From positions 372,001 through 436,000 of the forward strand of contig JAEPRB010000002.1 of the NCBI GenBank assembly GCA_016758965.1: a DNA stretch of 64,000 nt, given 5' to 3'. Below, piece by piece: positions 1 through 12,224 of this stretch. The position numbers and the translations under genes are program-made. The notes beneath the pieces were generated by a model. The model did no database searches. It was not told the DNA's origin and saw only the letters and a list, made by a program, of their open reading frames with translations. Source of the stretch: Circinella minor. Its lineage: Eukaryota > Mucoromycota > Mucoromycetes > Mucorales > Lichtheimiaceae. How positions within the stretch are numbered: the first letter of the stretch is position 1; each line of letters starts with the position of its first letter.

Positions 1-351
1 GATACTGCTGGGACTATTACTAATACTGATACTACTACGACAGTAACTACAAAAAGTTCATCCTCTTCTTCAGCAACACAAAAACCAGGTCGCCGTAGAT
101 CATCCAAAAACGCATTGGAAGGTTTAGTGGTAGTAAAAAAGAAACGAACAGGAAATGAAAAAGATGAAGCAGAGAAGGATGATAATAAAGAGGATGAACA
201 TCAAGCGAAAAAAGTCAAGCCAAATGCTACTATTGCTGCGACTACTGATTCGAAAAAGAAGGCAGATACATCATCACCATCTGGATCAAAAACTGGACTT
301 TCAACACTTATGGCAGCATATAGTAGTGATAGTGAAAGCGACGACGAATAA
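1..351 (+). CDS. C-terminal end of an unidentified protein (5' partial)
   Basis: Frame 1 is open from the first base of the window to the TAA at 349-351, about 116 residues. The start lies upstream of the window. The visible part is low-complexity: a Thr/Ser-rich stretch, a basic patch (GRRRSSKNA, then LVVVKKKR), an acidic-basic stretch rich in Lys, Glu and Asp, and a conserved-looking end, GLSTLMAAYSSDSESDDE. Lys-rich patches followed by a short Leu-containing motif and a Ser-Asp-Glu tail are common in nuclear RNA-processing proteins such as Yju2/CCDC130-type splicing factors. That is only a resemblance and I do not recognise the family. No intron is seen in the visible part. It converges on EMC4, whose stop lies about 500 bases downstream. 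Confidence 0.6.
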   Translation, partial: DTAGTITNTDTTTTVTTKSSSSSSATQKPGRRRSSKNALEGLVVVKKKRTGNEKDEAEKDDNKEDEHQAKKVKPNATIAATTDSKKKADTSSPSGSKTGLSTLMAAYSSDSESDDE

Positions 352-856
352 AGCTGATAAACGATTGAATTGTATAATTCGGCAACAAGAAAAGAAAAAT
401 ATATAAAAAAAAGAACATCTTGTATATATCATCATTCATTATTATTTACTATTTTCACTTAATACATACATATTAAACATTAACTTTTCTTTGGGAGGCA
501 GAGGATTACGATTTTGCATGGATACAACAATGTTGTCATGTATATTGTGTAGCTAGGTAATGATCATGTATAGTTTTAGTCTTTTTTTTTTTTTACTTGC
601 TATAGTATGTTCCTTAATTTCCTAAATGTTGCCAATAACAACTTGGGGTTGATCAATTCTAACATATATATCTAGTCCTTTGTGACTACATATTTTGGAT
701 AATAAGCTTGAATGATATTTTTTTTATGACGATAATATATTCTTTTTTTTTTTTTTACAAATTAAAAAAAAAGGAAACAAGTGATGTACATGCAGAAAAT
801 ATATAATGATTATTTTGTATGTGAAGAAAAGAGAATAGGAAGGTAGGAATATTTTA
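352..856. other. Intergenic space between two convergent genes
   Basis: This stretch holds the 3' flanks of the partial gene ending at 351 and of EMC4 ending at 857 on the other strand. It is AT-rich with poly-T and poly-A runs. I see no gene in it. Confidence 0.5.
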
Positions 857-1759
857 TTATAATGCAACATATTCAAGTACTTGCTTATGAGGTAAAAATG
901 CCAACCAATCTGATGTAGTTGTTGGTAACAAACCCATTGCATTAACCTTGTATACACCAAGCAGCATAGTTAAAATATGTAAACCAACAAAAAGCAATTT
1001 TGGCATGATAAGTTCAACTGCAGTTTCTTTTGATTCGAAACGTGAAAAATCTATTAGATATATAGAAAAAAAAAGAATACCAACACATTTATTTTTAGTT
1101 CATCCTATTTTTCCTTTGTTATTATTATCCGTCTTCCCTTAATTAAATTTATTTATTATTTACTTTGATTAAGAGACATGATAGCCTTGGCAGGATTAAA
1201 GAAAAGCATAGCTGTAATCATAACACTGAAAATTTGTACATTGCTTCCCGTCATATAAAGCATAAAACCATTCATAGGTATACTTTTGGCTGGACCCCAA
1301 GCAACATCCCAAGCTCTCTAAATAAATATACTTTTATGTTAACACTTTTGTTCCTTCATTCCTATCTTATCAATATACATATATATAGATTAAACTCTTT
1401 TACTCGAATTTTCAATGCAGTATCATTATGTGTTTCTTGAGGTGTAGATTGTTTAGCTGATTTCTATTTTTACAATTATCCAAGATTATTTATTTATTTT
1501 TCGCGTTTTTTTTTTTCTTTTACTTGAATGATTATATTTTAAAAAGAGGGATTTATAAAACATACCGATCCAGATTTTGTGCTTAAGAGCGCGCCTTGTT
1601 CATATCCAACGGGAACAGCAATCTTTCTATTTTGGTATAAATAGATATACGTATCAATATAAATTTTTAGTTGATTCTATGTTCATAAAGTAATAACACC
1701 CATTCATACTTTTTATTTGAGTTTATTGACGCATAATCAATGGACCAGGTTGCCATCAT
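857..1759 (-). CDS. EMC4: ER membrane protein complex subunit 4 (EMC4/TMEM85 family)
   Basis: Hand-spliced from five exons, complement(857-1050, 1164-1317, 1404-1463, 1566-1626, 1710-1759), giving 172 residues, close to the usual length of about 180. All introns are GT-AG and the phases agree. Family signatures are the N-terminal PVGY, then RAWDVAWGP and IPMNGFMLYMTG, and near the C-terminus MGLLPTTTSDWLAF. These match the known EMC4 pattern (AWDIALGP, IPMN, MGLLPTHASDWLAF in animals). Two hydrophobic segments, around the MLYMTGSNVQIFSVMITAML part and the LLFVGLHILTMLLG part, are the expected membrane helices. EMC4 is part of the ER complex that inserts tail-anchored and multipass membrane proteins. 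The start is the first of two adjacent ATGs (1757-1759). Single exons are too short to show as a long open frame, so the gene is easy to miss. Confidence 0.9.
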
Positions 1760-3204
1760 GGAATTTGTATAAAGATCTAGTTAAAGAATGAATAATAGCG
1801 GACTTTTCAATTTTGGTTGGGTGCCTTAAAAGCTTTCTTTTACTTTTTTTTCCCAAGCAGTACATATTTTCATATTGCACACCATAAAACTATCTAATGA
1901 TTTATTTACTCTATAAGATACATAATATGAGTATGCTTTTCAAGTAATATATAACCACACAAACAGTCCGAGATTGGATCTTTTCTCTTTTTGTTTCATG
2001 CCTTTATTCTTAGCATATCGTTATTTTCATGGATTGAAGTTATTGAAGATTAAAAGTAGAAGGGCATGAAAGTGAACGGAATTTCACTGTTTTATTAAAG
2101 ATATATCAGTAGGGAAATCCCAAGAGTGTGAGATCTAATTGTAATAATAAGAAAGAAACTATCAGAGCGAACTGGGATCAGAATTCTTTGTAGTAATGTT
2201 CGTTCATCATTTTCGCTCAAAAACAATTAGCTGATATCTTGTTCCTCATTCTAAAATCTCTTTCAGATTCTTTTCTAAAAGCTAATGGTTCAAAATCTCG
2301 ATATATCTTATCTTTTTTTTTTGACAACCCCCATGATATACATCATTTAAGGCTTTTTATACATATCAATTACGTATTCGAAAGGATCCTCAGAAGTGGA
2401 TTTGTTTTTTTTTCCACTCTTCTATTATTAAATATTATGATTAGTAATTCAGATAATTGAAGACCTTTGCCATAGTACAACTGCATAGACTGATAGTTAA
2501 GAAGTAACAAGACATTTTGCGAATATATAAGAGTAGCTTGTTTTCTATTTATATTTATAAATACGATTTTTCTTTTGGTTTAAATAATTCATGGACAAGC
2601 TAAATTTAAAGATGTGTAGACTTAACTGTTTTGGTTGAGATGGGCCAACTATACAGTCTTCGTGGCTCAGCTTTAGCTGTGTATGAGCTCTTTCTTAAAT
2701 ACGTAATGGTCTACTTTATTTATGCATAATTAAGTACAACTATCGATGCTATATAGAAACATCATTTGAACTTTGTTAAAAAAAGTTTAGTTTATGGCTT
2801 GGTTTTCTTGTTTAAAATTATTTCCATATGGATTATAAATCATGTAGTGCAAAATATTGATGATTAATCAAATCATTATTCTATAGGATGTCCATAACAA
2901 AAAAAAAAGGAAAGAAGCAAGTTCAAGCCAGAATATTATTCGACTTTGTATCTTGGGTCACAAGAATTTATAGCGTAGTTTGGTTTGATTCTCACATCAT
3001 GCATTAATAATAAAAATAAAAGTAGCGAATAATTTCAATGCATTATTGCGTGCGAATAGTAAACATTTGTTTCTAGTCGTGTGGGCCCCGACATATCACC
3101 GACCTTCAATTTGTCAGCACATCAAAAACAGCATAAATAAAAAGGGTTCGACCAACAGATTTTTTTTTCTTATTCTTTTTTATTCAAGAAAACTTAAAAA
3201 CAAT
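1760..3204. other. Intergenic region between divergent EMC4 and the first GST gene
   Basis: The region must hold the promoters of EMC4 (leftward) and of the GST (rightward). It is AT-rich with scattered poly-A and poly-T. I see no coding exon, and no promoter element that I would name with confidence. Confidence 0.4.
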
Positions 3205-4238
3205 ATGTCTGGTAATACTCTTATCATTCTTTTTTTTTTGTTTGAGTTGGCTCAGACAAGCTAATACGCGTATTCTTCATTTATAGATAAAATCGTATTT
3301 TATACTGCCAAGATTTGTCCATTCGCTCATCGAGCAGACATTGCTTTCCGAGAAATTGGATTAGATGTCGAAAAGGTTGAAATTGATTTAAGCAATAAGC
3401 CTTCTTGGTAAAGTTATTTACAGTGAAGAAAAGAGTGTGGCATGAATAGAAGTATCTTTTGAATACGAATTATATCTTAACACGATAAACCATATATGTA
3501 CTATAGGTATAAAGACGTTAACCCTGAAACCAAGGTTCCCGCTCTTACTATCCAAGGTAAAAGCATTGCCGAATCCCTTGTTCTTATTGAATTGGCTAAT
3601 GATTTGAAGCCTGAAGCAGGGTAAGGGAACTAAAAGAAATGGAAAGGAAAAGAAATAAAAAGGTACTAAGGGAACTAATTGATAAATTTAATTTTTCAAT
3701 AGATTATTACCTAGTGATCCTGTCACGCGTGCTCAAATCCGATTTGTGATTGAATATTTTAGTTCCAAGGTTACATCTGCTTGGTATAGTTTCTTGCGTG
3801 ATTTCAAGAAGGAAAATCTTAAAAACTACCTTGATGCCCTTGATGCTGCCTATACTCGTGTAAGCTTTTATTATTATGAAAAAAAGAATGAAAACTAGTT
3901 TTTTTTTTTTATTAAATTAGGAGAAATCTTACTAATTGTGTACGTATTGTATATAATAGATCAATGACTTGTTGTTAGAACAAGCTTCAACGGGTCCTTA
4001 CTTTTTGGGTTCTCAATTTTCTCTTGCTGATGTTGCCATTGCACCTTTCCTTATTCGTCAAGAAGCTTCTCGCAAGGAACTTTTTAAAGATGCCCAAATT
4101 GAAGCATTCACCAAATATCCCCGTGTGAAGGAATGGGTCGAAGGTATTACTAGCCGTCCTTCAGTTAAAGACTCTTACCCTGGTGATGATTACATTAACG
4201 ATAGCTTTAAGAACAAATGGGGTCTTTCTAGTCTTTAA
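3205..4238 (+). CDS. Glutathione S-transferase, omega/Ure2-like (tandem copy 1)
   Basis: Five exons, 3205-3211, 3287-3407, 3507-3620, 3703-3859 and 3960-4238, give 225 residues. The first coding exon is only 7 bases (ATG TCT G). The N-terminal thioredoxin-like domain starts MSDKIVFYTAKICPFAHR; the Cys-Pro-Phe motif is where omega-class enzymes keep their catalytic cysteine. Next come KVPALTIQGKSIAESLVL (cis-Pro and glutathione-binding Glu-Ser) and an all-alpha C-terminal domain with GPYFLGSQFSLADVAIAPF, the N-capping box typical of GSTs. The protein is expected in the cytosol and to use glutathione for thiol transfer, dehydroascorbate reduction or detoxification; the substrate cannot be told. 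A paralogue with the same intron positions follows 1.2 kb downstream. Confidence 0.9.
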
Positions 4239-5469
4239 ATAATTATTTGTTTGTGGCAAGCCATATATACGTACATTCCCCTTATCTTTCTCATTCCTAT
4301 TATTACATTATAAATCGTTTATATAAATTTGCCACCAATATAGTTTACGTTTCACATCAATCTCATTACTTATAATTACCATTTTTGTATTATGTCTTTC
4401 CTACCCTTTTTCCCATTATCAAATCGGAATGCTTTATTATTCATTCAAAAATAAATAAATAAATTTTGAATATGTATAAATATATAACTATGATATACTG
4501 GTAGCTTTAATTTGTTTGTTTGTATTTGCAGCAATATATGCCATATATGTAATCTGCTCTTTAAGGCATAAACAGTTACCATATTATAATAGAGATTTTA
4601 TAGAGTACTCATTGAGTAATTCATACGTAACAGTACGTATTGTAAAAAAACGAAATAGATCAACAAATAAAGTCCCTATAAAAAATTGGATTTCGCTCAG
4701 ATTAAAGGTAAAATAGTACGTAATAGTAATAGTAATAGTAATATCCAAATCCATTCTTTTTCAAAGTGATGATGAGCAGCTAAAAAGATAATGATTTATA
4801 TAATACGTACTATTTGTCAGAAAAAAGGCTTTTTACAGATGTTCATATTAATCTATAATCTTTAGAAAGATGTTTCTCTGTGATGAAAGTATTGTTAAGC
4901 AGCTTTAGAAACGCTCTTTTTGTTGTCACTTGAATATACGCATATTTCAATTTTTGATACCTTGAGTGCTGCTCCTTACACTATGATAACAGCAAGCTTT
5001 TGTTCAAAAATTACTAATAAATCATTAATGCATATAAAAAAATTTATTGCATATGACATATTATATGATGTGTTCATTTTTCTCTTTTATGACAGAGGAG
5101 GAAGATTTTTTTGGGAGTTTTGTAGAGCTTCATTTTGCACTACGTATATAGAATAAACTTGCATTAGTACTATACATAGTAAGTGTTAATCTGTTGTAGT
5201 GGCGCGTTGCACACTTGGTCTCTCATTTTATAGAATTATTACGTGCAAGCATTTCCAATTTTGTAATTCAGTGATGTGATTAAATTTGTCAGCAACATGT
5301 AACCATCATAAAAAAAAAGAAAGGTGTTCCTTTCAAATGTGTAACTTCAAAAAAAAAAAGATAACCTTTTTTCTTCCCCTCTTTTCTTCCACTTTGAGTT
5401 CCATCTTTTTCTCAAAATATAGATTTTTTTATTATTATAATTTCAGGTTAATGGATCATCATCATCATC
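4239..5469. other. Spacer between the two tandem GST genes
   Basis: The spacer holds the 3' flank of GST copy 1 and the promoter of copy 2. There is a short run of GTAATA repeats near 4720-4740. I see no convincing coding exon. Confidence 0.4.
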
Positions 5470-6734
5470 ATGTCTTATTATTGTTCTTCTGGTACTAAAT
5501 ACCTATGAAGATTTTTTTTTTATAAAAAATAGTAGAATGATTAATGATCGAATACACAACTGATATTGTTCTTTTTTTAATTCTTTTTTTTTTTTTTTTA
5601 CGTTATTCTTAAAAACATTAACAGAAGTAGCAAAAAAAACAATATTTTATACTTCCATTACTTGTCCTTTTTCACAACGTGTGGCAATTGCTCTCAAGGA
5701 AGCCGAAATTGATCACGAAACTGTATTTATTGATTTATCAAATAAACCTGAATGGTAAATAAGAAAGATTATATAAAAAAAAGAGTAAATTCTATGTTTA
5801 TGTAATACTGACTTTGGTTAGCGAAAAATGAAAAAAAAGGTACAAAGATGTTAATGTTGATAAGAAAGTTCCATCTCTTACTACTTACGGAATAAATTTC
5901 GCCGAACCATCCGTGTTGATTGAGTTAATTAGTGAATTAAAACCACAAAAACGGTAAAACAAGAACAACGAATTTATTTTATCTATAAAAAGAAATAACC
6001 CGTAGTAATCGATGAAAAGCGTAATACTCTCGTTACTGATGCTCACACTAATATATATAATTTATAACTCGTTTTATTTTCATAATAATCGTAATATATA
6101 GACTATTACCAACTGATCCCATAAAACGCGCTCAAGTCCGATTTGTCATTCAGTATTATTGGTCCAAAGTTGCTTTATCATGGTATAGACATTTCCAAAA
6201 CATCAAAAACGCTGATCCAAGAACATATATATACTCTCTTTATAGTGCGTATACTCGTGTAAGTAGTAGTTAGTATACCAATCAAGAATTTGGTGTACGT
6301 AGCGTGTACGAATTTTTATTATCGTCTCGTTCGTCTTTTTTTTTCTCGTATAATATTGTGCAAGCGACGATCATATATGAAATATAATAAGTCAATAGCA
6401 ACAATAATGAATTTTTGTTTAAAACGACAAAAAGTGATAAATTATGTTGTTAATATTATAGATCAATGAATTGCTACTGGAACAAGCACCGACAGGTCCA
6501 TATTTCCTTGGACAACAATATTCCCTCGCTGATATTGCCATCGCACCATTTGCTTCTCAGCTGGAAACGACTCACAAAGCGTTCCTGAGCAGGATCGTAC
6601 AGCATCAAATTAATGTTATCAAATTTTATTATCCTCGACTGCAAGAATTTTTGAATGGAATTACCGATCGACCCTCTTTTAAAGAAACATATCCAGGTGA
6701 TGATCTTATTATAAAAAGCTTTCAATCTGCTTGA
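5470..6734 (+). CDS. Glutathione S-transferase, omega/Ure2-like (tandem copy 2)
   Basis: Five exons, 5470-5491, 5625-5754, 5840-5953, 6102-6258 and 6462-6734, give 231 residues. Exons 3 and 4 have exactly the same lengths (114 and 157 bases) and phases as in the copy upstream, so this is a tandem duplicate. The N-terminus contains TIFYTSITCPFSQR with the catalytic-type Cys; the C-terminal domain contains GPYFLGQQYSLADIAIAPF. The pair is diverged in the last exon, where this copy has a different segment after the ADIAIAPF box and a shorter tail. The first exon (MSYYCSS) is less certain because its GTACTA donor is weak. A 5' ATG at 5452 does not give a usable phase. Confidence 0.85.
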
Positions 6735-6997
6735 AAAAAAATAACCATCATTATAATACCGACAATGAAATAGTAATAAAAGAAAAAAAAAAAAGGGAAG
6801 ACGAAAAAAAGGAGTTTTTTTTTCTGGGAATAATGCAAAGAAAACAGATCATGCAGCAGTATATAAAAAAAATTCTCATTTCAACCACCCTTTTGTTATT
6901 CTTATTGTTGTTTCCTAAATACTTTGTGTCTCCCCCAACATACCAACTACAACAAACAATATAATTAGTGAGATTTTTTTTATCAATTATTGAAAAA

Positions 6998-9900
6998 ATG
7001 GCTCGCAAAAATGAAACAACCAACGAGGATGAAGACAGAATAGCTGGTAATAACATTAATATTAATAATAATAACACTCAACAAAGAACGACCGGTATAA
7101 CACAACGTTTCTTTATGGATTGTCACGATAATAATACCGATCCTATGTCTTCTTCTATTGATGGCTGTCTCAATACTGTAGACCCATTTACTAATACTGC
7201 TGTTGCTGTTGGTACTGTTGCTCCAACAACTGCAGAACCTAATAGTAGTAGCGGTAAAGTGTATGAAAAACCACTTCATTCTTATTCTCCTTCACCATTA
7301 TCACGCTATTCACCACAATCTTCTTCCATTCATTCTTGGCATCAAGAAATTACTTCAAATGACATTTACGGTGGTTTAGCAAAGATTGGAGACGATTCGA
7401 ATCGAAGTTCTGATCAAGGCATGCGTGCGTTTTTTAACAATATTATTTCATTAAAGAATTTCACTTCACTTTGAAATTAACATGTCTCTTTTATACATTC
7501 CAAATAGTTACAAAGTTAATAGCCGAAAGACCTCAAGTCAGACTATCGTATACGGTGGATGATTTTTCTTCATATTGCGGAACTTATCATCCACACAATA
7601 TTCGTGATAACAAACCGGTCGATCAATCTTCACGATGGTCATCGGGTACACATGATCAAGCACAATTTGTATTGCTACGTCTCGATAAGCCAGCAGTTTC
7701 ATGTAAAAGAAAAAAAAAGATCCCCTTTCTATTGTTATTTTTTTTATTAGTTTATATAAAGAAATATTTAGTAACATTATCCTTTCATTAATATAACTCT
7801 CATCTCTCTTTTTATGCAATAGGTTCAATAACGTTTGGCAAATTTCACAGAGGTAGATATATTGTTTTTTTTTCATAGAAACAGTAACCATAACAACAAA
7901 TTACTCATGTATCTACGTATTTATTTTTACTTAGCCCATGTATGTAATCTTAGAGAATTCAAAGTATATGGTGGCATGGATAGAGAAGAGATGGCTGAGT
8001 TACTACATACAGGTATATATATAAATTGTTATGCAAAGCATCACATCGTCATCGGCCGAATAACTAACCTGACATATTATTATACACAGGATTGCAAAAT
8101 AACACAGAAGCTGAATCGTTTTCTTTGGTTTATGCGCTCCGAAATTTGGTAAAATAAGAAACCGACCCTGATTTTTTTTTTCATCTCTTTTTTTATCTTT
8201 TCTTTTTTTTTTAAAGACCATACACCTGTAAATATTATTGAGAAAGAACTGACAAGTAAAATCATATAATTACGCTTCAGATATTTCCGGTGCAATATAT
8301 TAAAATCGTTCCTCTTGCTACATTTGGACCTAATTTTAATTACAGTATTTGGTTTGTCGGGCTCAAAGGCCATAACGATGAGAGAACCATGAAACAAGTC
8401 ATGTACGAATATCAAAATGTAAGTTTATTGAAAGGAGAAAAAAAATAGATTTACTTTAACTTTCAAAAAAAAAAAAAAAAAAAAACTTAGTATCGAGAAA
8501 TGGAAACAATTCGATTATGTTTAAAGCATTTTCGACAAAGAAATATGATGGATATATTTTACCTTATCCAAAACCGAACGGGTGTTGAATTAGAAAATCC
8601 TTTTCTCACAGAGCTGCATAAACATCTCGTCTTGGGTGCCGATTTTCCTGCAGCGGAACACGTTTTGGAAGCAGCTCACTCACGACATATATTTAAAGAT
8701 TATGCAACTCGTGCAGAGTATACTCCCATGTGGAAACGGATACGGGCTACAAATGAAGGTATATATTATTATAATGATGCTCTTTCTTTTTTTGTTTTTT
8801 TTCTCTTTTCTCTCTATTTTGTGCTTTTCTTTTTTTTTAAAAAAAAAACTGATCATAATGTATAATACTCTAATATACAGAAGGTGATGCACCCTGTGGT
8901 AGAGGAGGCCATCAGATGTGCATTGACGTAGACGAAGAAAAAATATACTTATATGGTGGATGGAATGGATATTGCGATCTTGCAGATTTATGGTGCTATC
9001 ATATTCGTGAAAATCGCTGGCAATTATTAAGTACTGATACTAGAGAGTAAGTAGTAATTTATATAGCTATAAGAAGAAAAAAGAACGGGGGAAGGAATAT
9101 TACATTGTTTCTAATATTTTGTTTTTCCTTTCCAACAAAAAAAAAAAACAATCATAATATTTATTTAGTCAAGGTGGACCTGGACCACGTTCATGTCATA
9201 AAATATGCTTTGATCCGGATACAAAATCAATATTTGTTTTAGGACGATTTGTTGAATCATCCGCTGTTTTGACGACGAACTTGGATTCTGACTTTTATAG
9301 ATATTTCGTTGATTATGATCAATGGGTTAAAATCACGGATAATACAGCTGTAAATAAAAAAGGACTCCTATTAATATGAATGGAATAGAAGGATTTTGGA
9401 TGGTAGAAGATAACTAATGCAATATATGTATAAATATATATAGAGGGATGGTGGACCTGAATTGATATACGATCATCAAATGTGCATTGATTCCAAAACT
9501 TCTGAGCTTTATGTATTTGGAGGACGGGTTGCATTTGTTGACCCAAATGGGCATAATTATGGAGGATTATATTCATACCATATCCCTACCAATACCTGGC
9601 AGCTTATACGGTACGTTTAAGATCAAAGTAACCCATAAACGTAGATTAAAAAAGTGTAATAATTTCTAAATGAGCAAGTCATTGTGGTTTAAAAAATATA
9701 TCTTATTACAGAGAGGATGGTGCATCCCGATCCAGTGTGTTTATGTCCACAGGCTCACAAAACGCTGCAAATTTCAACCATTTTAATGACAATGTGCCAC
9801 TCAAATCACGTGTTGGCCATTCGATGCTTTTTGATGCCTGTACGCGTGATTTATACGTTTTTGCAGGTCAACGTGTCAAAGATTATTTGGCGGATTTATA

Positions 9901-10923
9901 TCGATACTCTATTGATAATGATAATCTTGTTGAATTGGCACCGGAACAGTCAAAAAGTTTCGGACCTAGTGCTGGATTTACACAACGTGCAACCATTGAT
10001 TCACAAGCTCAAGAAATTCATGTGTTTTCAGGATATCGTGTACGACAAGGATCAGATACTATTGTTAGTGAATTCTGGATATATCATATTGAACGAAACC
10101 AATGGAAGAATGTATATCAAACAGATAAACGATACGATGAAAATGACAACAGTAATGAACAACGTCCATGTCCGCGATATGCACATGATATGGTATATAA
10201 TCCAGTTACGAAAACGCAATATATATTTGGTGGCAATCCAGGTGAACAACGTCAACCTCAATTAGGATCCACTGCTGCTGAAACTACTTGTAAACGATTA
10301 TCTGATTTTTGGTCACTTCAGCTTATAAAGTAAGTATAAAGGAATTATACAAGTAATGTACAGAGTAGAAAATGAGTGGATTATTAATATACTATATATG
10401 TTCGCAATATAGACCAAACCCTGCTGGGATCTATAGAAAATGTTTGCTTATGCTCCGTATGCAAAGACTCCGAGAATTATGCAAAAGTGCCAATCGACGA
10501 AGGCTGGCACCAAATACAGTATGTGATGAAACGCTACAAGCGTTGGAATATTTACAGTCACAAGTTGCAGTACTGGTGGATCATAGTGTAGAAGAAGAGT
10601 CTAATCAATTCCATCAGCTATGTGCTCAATTGTGTCTCTTACCACCAATGCCAACATCATGTGGTTCAACAACATCAGATAACACTGGTACCAACAATAG
10701 AGCATTGGCAGAAGCCAGAAGTAGAGGTCAGTTACTGTTTAACCATTCATATATATTATAAAATGAATAGCTATTCTAACACCCAAAGTAATTTTTTTTA
10801 ACCATAGATGAAGATGAGTCGTTTGAAGAACGTACAAAGTTATTTGAGAAGATACTGGATTATTTGCCAACAGAAATGAAGGAGCCTTCTGGACAATTAT
10901 TAGATGCAGTCAAATTTGTTTAA
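6998..10923 (+). CDS. Muskelin-like protein (discoidin, LisH-CTLH and kelch repeats)
   Basis: Thirteen exons: 6998-7424, 7508-7702, 7823-7852, 7935-8012, 8090-8148, 8281-8418, 8491-8758, 8881-9046, 9169-9349, 9444-9610, 9712-10329, 10413-10726, 10808-10923; 918 residues. From about residue 150 the order and wording follow animal muskelin: a discoidin-like domain (DQSSRWSSGTHDQAQF, ITFGKFHRAHVCNL, LREFKVYGGM, IKIVPLATFGPNFNYSIW), a LisH/CTLH segment (YREMETIRLCLKHFRQRN) at about 310-385, then six kelch-type blades at about 400-790 (RGGHQMCIDVDEEKIYLYGG, GPRSCHKICFDP, DHQMCID, GFTQRATID, CPRYAHDMVYNP). Muskelin is a substrate-recruiting subunit of the CTLH/GID ubiquitin ligase; the same role here is inferred. 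The first 145 residues are Asn/Ser/Thr-rich and have no counterpart in the animal protein. The first donor (7425) is the least certain splice site. Confidence 0.92.
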
Positions 10924-11189
10924 TCATGAAATATTATATATTTTGCTTTACGTATTTGTCCCAGTTCACTATAGAATCCTTTCTTTCCTTTATACATTTT
11001 TATGAAATTCTAACCATCTAATCATCTATAATTACAAGTCAACATTTATATAATCAATCTATATTAGAAAGAAAAAAAAAGATATTTTTTTCACTACCTT
11101 CATTTTAATCAACATTCTTTAGTTCTTCTTTCTTCCCCCTTCCTTCCCCTCACCTTTTTTTCTAAAAAAAAAAATTATATACATAAAAC

Positions 11190-12039
11190 ATGGGGTGGCC
11201 AAAAAACATTACAAAAACTATGCTCATTGATGCCCATGTATGGATCATGATGGCAGTATGGATGTTATTTGTACCACTTGCAGTAGGAATAGCAGTTTAT
11301 GGTCGTCATTATAAAAAGCACTGGTGGGCCAAGGCTCACATGATGATTATGGGTTTTCTTGTTGCCATACCTATGACTATTGCTGCAATATTAGGTATTG
11401 TAGCAACAAATGGTTTCTTACCCAGAGCTCATTTGGTAAATATACTTGAAATTCCTCATAAAAAATATTTGAAAAATTTCCAAAATTATAATTTCACGTA
11501 TATATTGATATATATATATATATGTGTGTGTGTGTCTCCTATCTTCATTATTACTATGATCATTACTTATACTTATTATAAACAAATAAAAACATAAACC
11601 TACAATTTTATTATTTGATCATTTATTTATTTTTTAGATTCTCGGTACGATCATTGTTCTTGGAGCATGGTTTCAAATTGGTTTAGGAGTTGTAAATCAT
11701 ATCATATTTCGAATTTATGGACGTGCCCAAGGAGCAGAGAGACCGGTACAAAATAAGATCCACGTAGGGCTTGGTCGCATATTGAGTATTTTGGCCCTAA
11801 TTAATATCCCGCTTGGTATGCATATGCGTCACGCTGGGCTACCATGGTATATCGGTTACGCTATATGGGCAATATTACTATGTGGTGGATCGGTTGGACT
11901 ATTTTGGAAGATTAGTAATCTTGATACCCAAAAACAACGACATGAAGCAATGATGATTACAGAAGAAAAAGAAAGATTAAGAGAGGAAGATGTCGATAAA
12001 ACGATTGTTGAACAACATGGTCAGCCAGAAAAAAAATAA
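11190..12039 (+). CDS. Cytochrome b561-domain membrane protein
   Basis: Two exons, 11190-11435 and 11638-12039, give 215 residues. The protein has about five hydrophobic segments. Four histidines lie in the usual places for haem ligation in the b561 core: IDAHVW, WWAKAHMMIMG, VVNHIIFRIYG and KIHVGLGRILS. Between helices 3 and 4 there is a basic patch (GRAQGAERPVQNK). The C-terminus after the last helix is a charged cytosolic tail rich in Lys, Glu and Gln. No DOMON domain precedes the b561 core. Such proteins carry electrons across a membrane, often from ascorbate, to ferric iron or other acceptors. The start lies 266 bases after the muskelin stop. The substrate and membrane cannot be told from sequence. 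Confidence 0.85.
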
Positions 12040-12224
12040 ATCTTCCCCCCTTTCTTTTGGATACATTCTTTTTACATATTATGTTTTTATTCTCTTTTTT
12101 TCTCCGTTTCATTTGTTTTAAATGTCTTTTTTTAAGATAAACTTTTTACTACTATAATAACATTATATGCTGTTTACTATTAACTTCAATATTTTTTTTT
12201 GGTTTCTTGTTACTGTAATTTTTT

